A stretch of DNA of 10,642 nt from Bordetella parapertussis (GTDB lineage Bacteria > Pseudomonadota > Gammaproteobacteria > Burkholderiales > Burkholderiaceae_B). The stretch spans positions 1 through 10,642 of the forward strand of contig CAMCWG010000078.1 of NCBI GenBank assembly GCA_945882005.1, written 5' to 3'. Numbering within the stretch: position 1 is the first letter of the stretch; every line of letters starts with the position of its first letter. Below, piece after piece: positions 6,664 to 10,642 of the stretch. The position numbers and the translations under genes are program-made. Under the pieces are notes generated by a model, which saw only the letters and a list, made by a program, of their open reading frames with translations, was not told the origin of the DNA and ran no database searches.

Positions 6664-7545
6664 ATGCGATCCCTGCTGTTTGTGCCTGCGGATAGTTCAC
6701 GCAAACTCGAGAAATCTTTGCAAAGCGGCGCGGATGTGCTGATATTCGATCTTGAAGATGCAGTGTCTATGGCACGCAAACAAGACGGTCGGGATGAACT
6801 GGTCAAGTTCCTGACGCATACCAAGCAAAGCGCTGTTTCAACGCCAAAACTGTATGTTCGTGTCAATGCGCTTGGTACAGGAATGACGCTCGCGGATCTG
6901 GCGGCAGTCATGCGTTGTCGACCAGATGGCGTGGTCTTGCCCAAGGCGAGCGGGGCGAAAGATCTGACGCTTCTCTCGGCCTATCTCGAAGCGTTTGAGC
7001 ACTTGTATACAAAAGATAACGAGCTGACTTCGATTATTGCGATCGTGACAGAGAACGCCGAGTCACTGGCAGGTTTGAATGAATACCGCGGCGCGACGCC
7101 CAGGTTGGCCGGCATGATGTGGGGAGCGGAAGATTTATCCGGCGATATAGGTGCGTTGACCAACAAGGAAGAGGATGGTTCCGGGGAGTGGACAGCACCT
7201 TTTAATTTGGTCCGTTCGCTCTGTTTGTTTGCTGCAACCGCGGCGGGCGTTCCTGCAATTGATTCGGTTCCGACCGTTATTAACGATACCGAGGCGTTGA
7301 CCCGTGAAACGCGTCGCGCATATCGCGATGGTTTCTCGGCCAAGGCCGCGATTCACCCTGCGCAAGTACCGGTCATTAATCAGGCAATGACCCCAGACGC
7401 TGCCACGCAAGATTGGGCGCAAAAGGTCATCGCTGCCTTTGCAAGTAGCGGCAAAGTTGGTGTCGCGACGCTAGACGGCAAAATGCTAGATATGCCGCAT
7501 TTGCGATTAGCCAAAAAAATTATCGCTGCGGCGCAATTGACGTAA
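6664..7545 (+). CDS. CitE-like CoA-ester lyase (HpcH/HpaI family; probable (S)-citramalyl-CoA lyase)
   Basis: 293-aa TIM-barrel lyase of the CitE/malyl-CoA lyase group, cleaving a beta-hydroxyacyl-CoA in an Mg-dependent aldol-type reaction. Visible motifs are RSLLFVPADSSRK (2–14), DVLIFDLEDAV (24–34), active-site Arg66 (YVRVNALG), LPKAS (92–96), Mg ligands Glu130 (VTENAESL) and Asp157 (GAEDLSGDIGA), and AAIHPAQV (228–235). The 27-residue Glu–Asp spacing is that of malyl-CoA lyases. No CitD/CitF subunits are nearby, so it is not citrate lyase. As first gene of an operon with a CoA transferase and a MaoC hydratase it most likely splits citramalyl-CoA into acetyl-CoA and pyruvate; malyl-CoA or beta-methylmalyl-CoA are alternatives. 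The start has GGAG 7 nt upstream. Confidence 0.88.
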   Translation: MRSLLFVPADSSRKLEKSLQSGADVLIFDLEDAVSMARKQDGRDELVKFLTHTKQSAVSTPKLYVRVNALGTGMTLADLAAVMRCRPDGVVLPKASGAKDLTLLSAYLEAFEHLYTKDNELTSIIAIVTENAESLAGLNEYRGATPRLAGMMWGAEDLSGDIGALTNKEEDGSGEWTAPFNLVRSLCLFAATAAGVPAIDSVPTVINDTEALTRETRRAYRDGFSAKAAIHPAQVPVINQAMTPDAATQDWAQKVIAAFASSGKVGVATLDGKMLDMPHLRLAKKIIAAAQLT

Positions 7546-7579
7546 GCATTGAGATGACTGTTCAAAAGGTTGTGACATC

Positions 7580-8791
7580 ATGAGTGGCCCACTAAAAGGT
7601 ATACGCGTAGTCGATATGACTGCGATATTGATGGGCCCATACGCAGCCCAGTTACTCGGCGACATGGGAGCCGATGTGATTAAGGTCGAGTCTCCCTCGG
7701 GTGATATGGTGCGCGACGTCGGGCCCATGCAGCACCCCCGGATGGGGTCGTTGTATCTGCACGTCAATCGCAGCAAGCGCGGGATGGTTCTGGATGTGAA
7801 ACACCCAGAGGGTCTTGAAGCTATCAAAAAGCTGATCGCAACGGCTGATATCTTGCTTTATAACGTGCGGCCGCAAGCAATGGCGCGGCTCGGACTCGGG
7901 TATGACGAAGTTAAAAAAATTAATCCTCGCATTCTGTACGCCGGCACGTTTGGCTTCGGTCAAGACGGACCGTACGGCCACAAACCAGCCTTCGATGATT
8001 TGATCCAAGGTGCGATTGGGTTGCCCTCGCTGATCAAGCAAGCGGGCTCGGATGTGCCGCGGTATGTGCCATCGAACCTTGTGGACCGTACTGTTGGTTT
8101 ATATGCCGCAACGTCCTTATGCGCAGCACTTTATCACCGTGAAAAAACCGGTCTGGGCCAGCGGATCGATATCCCGATGTTCGAGACAATGGTCAGTCAT
8201 CTTTTGAGCGACCACATTGGTGGGCAGACTTTTGATCCACCCAATGGGCCACCTGGTTACCCGCGCTTACTTGCGTCTGAGCGTCGTCCCTACAAGACTT
8301 CTGATGGCTATGTCTGTGCGGTGATCTATAACGATAAGCAGTGGGCTTCATTCTTCAAAGCAATTGGACAGTCAGAGATTTTTGAAACGGATCCAAGATT
8401 CAAAAATTTAAGCATTCGTACCCAGCACATCAATGATTTGCAGGCCTTAGTGGCTAAGATCTTTGTCGAGCGCACAACAGAGGAGTGGCTCAAACTCTTG
8501 GAGCTTGCAGACATTCCGACGATGCCATTGCATTCCCTCGAGACGATCTTCGATGACCCCCATTTGAATGCAATCGAGTTTTTTAAATGGAAAGAGCATC
8601 CGACCGAAGGCCGTATCCGTGTGGTGGATGTGCCGACTACGTGGACAGAGAGTCAGCCTGAACAAAGTCGCCATGCGCCGCGCCTAGGTGAACACAGCAT
8701 TGAAGTGTTACGCGAGTTGGGTTATTCAGAGCAAAAAATTGCCGATATGCTGAGTCAGGGCGTCACGCTTGTGCCCAGCGAAAAACAATAG
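7580..8791 (+). CDS. CaiB/BaiF class III CoA-transferase (probable succinyl-CoA:itaconate-type)
   Basis: 403-aa family III CoA-transferase, full length for the family. It moves CoA from a donor such as succinyl-CoA to an organic acid through an acyl-aspartate intermediate. The N-terminal Rossmann part shows PLKGIRVVDMTAILMGPYAAQ and LGDMGADVIKVESPSGD (26–42); the catalytic Asp169 lies in NLVDRTVGLYAA, the same position as in formyl-CoA transferase. GTFGFGQDGPYGHKPAFDD (122–140) and a GGQTF loop follow, and the C-terminal part has the usual LELADIPTMPLHS and HPTEGRIRVVDVP segments. Position directly after the CitE-like gene (34-bp gap) matches the P. aeruginosa itaconate genes, where a CoA transferase (PA0882) adjoins the lyase (PA0883). 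AAAAGG lies 10 nt before the ATG, a somewhat long spacing. The acid substrate is inferred from context only. Confidence 0.9.
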   Translation: MSGPLKGIRVVDMTAILMGPYAAQLLGDMGADVIKVESPSGDMVRDVGPMQHPRMGSLYLHVNRSKRGMVLDVKHPEGLEAIKKLIATADILLYNVRPQAMARLGLGYDEVKKINPRILYAGTFGFGQDGPYGHKPAFDDLIQGAIGLPSLIKQAGSDVPRYVPSNLVDRTVGLYAATSLCAALYHREKTGLGQRIDIPMFETMVSHLLSDHIGGQTFDPPNGPPGYPRLLASERRPYKTSDGYVCAVIYNDKQWASFFKAIGQSEIFETDPRFKNLSIRTQHINDLQALVAKIFVERTTEEWLKLLELADIPTMPLHSLETIFDDPHLNAIEFFKWKEHPTEGRIRVVDVPTTWTESQPEQSRHAPRLGEHSIEVLRELGYSEQKIADMLSQGVTLVPSEKQ

Positions 8792-8822
8792 TTGAACAGT
8801 GTTTTGAATTTAAGGTGTCGTG

Positions 8823-9989
8823 ATGGACTTTTCATTATCACAAGAGCAAGAAACAATTCGCGAAGCGATCGCTAAGATCTGTGAACGTTTCGATGATCAT
8901 TACTGGCTCGAGAAAGACAAGCACGGTGGTTTTCCTGCTGACTTTCATCAAGCGCTCGCCAAGGATGGCTGGCTGGGGATTTGTATCCCCGAGGCCTATG
9001 GCGGCTCAGGGCTTGGGATTACTGAAGCAGCGATCATGATGCAAACCATCAGTGAATCTGGAGCCGGAATGAGTGGCGCCTCGGCTGTGCACATGAATAT
9101 CTTTGGCTTGAACCCTGTTGTGCAGTTCGGTACGGAAGAGCAAAAGAAACGCATGTTGCCGCCACTGATCTCGGGTGCAGAGCGGGCCTGTTTTGCAGTG
9201 ACTGAGCCGAACACGGGGTTAAACACCACGCAGCTTAAAGTTAAGGCGGAGCGATCGGGTGATCACTACGTGTTGAGTGGAACCAAGGTTTGGATTTCAA
9301 CCGCTCAGGTTGCAGAAAAGATGCTGATCCTGGCGCGTACTACGCCCCTTGAAGAGGTAAAAAAACACACGGATGGACTGAGTCTGTTTTACACCGACTT
9401 CGATCGCAACTTCATCAAGGTCCATGAAATTGAAAAAATGGGCCGCAAAGCCGTTGACTCAAACGAGTTATTCATCGATGGGCTCAAGGTGCCGGTGGCA
9501 GATCGTATCGGCGAAGAGGGCAAAGGCTTTCAATACATCATGCATGGCATGAATGCCGAGCGAATCTTAATCGCCGCAGAGGGAGTTGGGCTTGGTAAGG
9601 TGGCGCTCAAGCGCGCAACGGACTACGCCCGTGAGCGCGTGGTCTTTGACCGACCGATTGGTCAAAACCAGGGCATCCAACATCCGTTGGCAGCATGCTG
9701 GATGGAGCTTGAGGCTGCGAATCTGATGGTGATGCAGGCTGCAACGCTTTTTGATAAAGGCGAGTCTTGCGGTGCTCAGGCGAACGCCGCGAAGTATTTG
9801 GCCGGCGAGGCGGGTTTCAATGCGTGTCAGACAGCTGTGATGACGCACGGTGGATTTGGCTATGCAAAGGAATACCACGTTGAACGCTACCTGCGCGAAG
9901 TATTGATTACACGTATTGCGCCTGTCAGCCCTCAATTAGTATTGTGCTTTATTGCCGAGCGTGTGCTCGGCTTGCCTAAATCCTATTAG
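8823..9989 (+). CDS. acyl-CoA dehydrogenase family protein with displaced catalytic Glu
   Basis: 388-aa flavoprotein of the acyl-CoA dehydrogenase family, oxidising an acyl-CoA to the 2-enoyl-CoA with FAD and passing electrons to ETF. The three-domain layout is present: N-terminal helices (FSLSQEQETIREAI), beta domain with FAD/substrate motif CFAVTEPNTGLNTTQ (123–137) and KVWIS (155–159), and C-terminal helices with MTHGGFGYAKEYHVER (340–355). The canonical C-terminal YEGT is replaced by TRIAPVS (363–369), so the usual catalytic Glu is absent. Glu246 in MNAERI occupies the helix-G position that carries the base in isovaleryl-CoA and long-chain dehydrogenases. The ATG at 8823 is preferred over the adjacent GTG at 8820, since AAGG lies 7 nt before it. 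It is third in the operon; its role may be methylsuccinyl-CoA or another branched dicarboxylyl-CoA oxidation, but it is shorter than true methylsuccinyl-CoA dehydrogenases. The substrate is unknown. Confidence 0.88.
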   Translation: MDFSLSQEQETIREAIAKICERFDDHYWLEKDKHGGFPADFHQALAKDGWLGICIPEAYGGSGLGITEAAIMMQTISESGAGMSGASAVHMNIFGLNPVVQFGTEEQKKRMLPPLISGAERACFAVTEPNTGLNTTQLKVKAERSGDHYVLSGTKVWISTAQVAEKMLILARTTPLEEVKKHTDGLSLFYTDFDRNFIKVHEIEKMGRKAVDSNELFIDGLKVPVADRIGEEGKGFQYIMHGMNAERILIAAEGVGLGKVALKRATDYARERVVFDRPIGQNQGIQHPLAACWMELEAANLMVMQAATLFDKGESCGAQANAAKYLAGEAGFNACQTAVMTHGGFGYAKEYHVERYLREVLITRIAPVSPQLVLCFIAERVLGLPKSY

Positions 9990-9999
9990 GAGAAATTTA

Positions 10000-10452
10000 A
10001 TGGCCGGTCTGTATTTTGAAGAGTTTGAAGTGGGTCAGCTTTTTAAGCACTCTTTGACGCGAACGGTCACTGAGATGGATAACGTGCTGTTTTCTACACT
10101 CACCATGAACCCCCAGCCCTTGCATCTGGATAAAGAGTTCGCTTCTAAAACAGAGTTTGGTCAGATCCTCGTCAATAGTTTATTTACCTTGGGCTTAGTG
10201 ATTGGTATCTCTGTGGGTGAGACGACTTTAGGTACGACTATTGCAAACCTAGGGATGACAGACACGCGGTTTCCACACCCTGTTTTTTATGGTGACACGA
10301 TTCGTGTTGAGACAACGATCATCTCTAAGCGCCTGAGCAAGACACGTAGTGACGCAGGGATTGTTGAGTTTGAACATCGTGGCATCAACCAACGCGACGA
10401 AGTTGTCTGCCTCTGCCGTCGTTCAGGCTTTATGAAGTGCCGTCCCGCATGA
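10000..10452 (+). CDS. MaoC-type hydratase (probable itaconyl-CoA/mesaconyl-CoA hydratase)
   Basis: 150-aa single hot-dog-domain protein of the MaoC dehydratase family, which adds water to 2-enoyl-CoA thioesters. The hydratase segment reads LTMNPQPLHLD (34–44): His42 of the NPLH motif is present, but the position of the catalytic Asp in the R-hydratase motif (GDxNPLH) is Asn37. FPHPVFYGDTIRVET (91–105) is the conserved second hot-dog motif. There is no signal peptide. The ATG at 10000 has AGGAG 7 nt upstream and gives the normal MAGLYFEEFEVG start; an in-frame ATG at 9952 lies inside the preceding gene. It is 10 bp after the dehydrogenase and its stop overlaps the next start as ATGA. In P. 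aeruginosa the corresponding last gene of the set (PA0878) is itaconyl-CoA hydratase, which supports that role here. Confidence 0.87.
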   Translation: MAGLYFEEFEVGQLFKHSLTRTVTEMDNVLFSTLTMNPQPLHLDKEFASKTEFGQILVNSLFTLGLVIGISVGETTLGTTIANLGMTDTRFPHPVFYGDTIRVETTIISKRLSKTRSDAGIVEFEHRGINQRDEVVCLCRRSGFMKCRPA

Positions 10453-10642
10453 TCGAGCAGCGCCCATCCGATGCCAGGATGGCGGTGATCGTGCTGTTGA
10501 TTTGTTTTTTGTTCAACATGCTCGGTCGCGGGGTGGGTGACGCGTATGTAACGTTCCTACTGCCACTCGAGAAAGAGTTTGGCTGGACACGTTCTGAACT
10601 GACGAGCGTGTATTCCATCTATAACATTGCGAATGGACTGTC
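10449..10642 (+). CDS. MFS transporter, N-terminal part (runs off the window)
   Basis: The first 64 codons of a membrane protein cut by the window end. After a short polar N-terminus (MIEQRPSDAR) comes the first membrane helix (about residues 11–24, MAVIVLLICFLFNM), then LGRGVGDAYVTFLLPLEKEFGWTRSELTSVYSIYNIANGLS. The pattern of a first helix, a FGWTRSELT segment and the start of a second helix is typical of MFS monocarboxylate/oxalate-formate-antiporter-like carriers. Its ATG overlaps the stop of the hydratase gene (ATGA), so it is probably translationally coupled and part of the same operon; a second in-frame ATG lies at 10479. It is likely the uptake carrier for the acid degraded by the operon. 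Substrate and full length cannot be seen. Confidence 0.8.
   Translation, partial: MIEQRPSDARMAVIVLLICFLFNMLGRGVGDAYVTFLLPLEKEFGWTRSELTSVYSIYNIANGL

Noticed and set aside
6543..6944. In-frame N-terminal extension of pfkB by 134 residues on the minus strand
   Set aside because: It runs antisense through the start of the lyase gene, has no PfkB-family similarity, and the family N-terminus begins at 6542.
7546..7579. Possible inverted repeat around GATGACTGTTC…GTTGTGACATC before the CoA-transferase
   Set aside because: The arms pair poorly beyond four bases; it is more likely just the ribosome-binding spacer.
9567..9935. 122-codon minus-strand frame inside the acyl-CoA dehydrogenase
   Set aside because: Antisense to a clear family member, with Cys/Arg-rich composition typical of shadow frames.

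Overview
The window looks like a chromosomal segment of a betaproteobacterium of the order Burkholderiales, most likely Alcaligenaceae-like. The reasons are a periplasmic Bug-family (TTT) binding protein with no membrane partners, a DUF2889 protein, a CaiB/BaiF–acyl-CoA dehydrogenase–MaoC gene set and a moderate GC content. This assignment is an inference from gene content; there is no rRNA or other phylogenetic marker. No tRNA, rRNA, CRISPR array, insertion sequence or phage gene was seen.

Left half (1–4868, all on the minus strand). Five tightly packed genes read leftward: an MFS/NTP-translocase-like membrane protein, a Tat-exported aldo/keto reductase (ATGA overlap with the previous gene), the LPS-export permease gene lptF, a small FKBP-type peptidyl-prolyl isomerase, and a Bug-family solute-binding protein. 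Gaps are 37 bp or less, and an A/T-flanked palindrome at the window edge probably ends the transcript. Functionally this is a mixed envelope/periplasm group rather than one pathway. The usual partner gene lptG does not follow lptF.

Middle (4869–6542). A DUF2889 gene on the plus strand (GTG start) converges on pfkB, a minor-type ATP-dependent 6-phosphofructokinase on the minus strand. The two stop codons overlap by 4 bp, with no terminator between them. pfkB is divergent from the right-hand operon across a 121-bp intergenic region that holds candidate back-to-back promoters, a tandem CGCCCAA repeat and a hairpin.

Right half (6664 to the end, plus strand). An operon encodes a CitE-like CoA-ester lyase, a class III CoA-transferase, an acyl-CoA dehydrogenase, a MaoC-type hydratase and the start of an MFS transporter. 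The first, second and fourth enzymes match the roles CoA transfer, hydration and C–C cleavage, as in the itaconate degradation genes of Pseudomonas aeruginosa (PA0882, PA0878, PA0883). The gene order is also the same apart from missing insertions. The best reading is a catabolic pathway for itaconate or a related C5 branched dicarboxylate, yielding pyruvate and acetyl-CoA, with uptake by the MFS protein. Two enzymes have altered catalytic motifs: the dehydrogenase lacks the usual C-terminal glutamate but has one at the isovaleryl-CoA dehydrogenase position, and the hydratase has Asn in place of the usual catalytic Asp. This operon is the most interesting part of the window.
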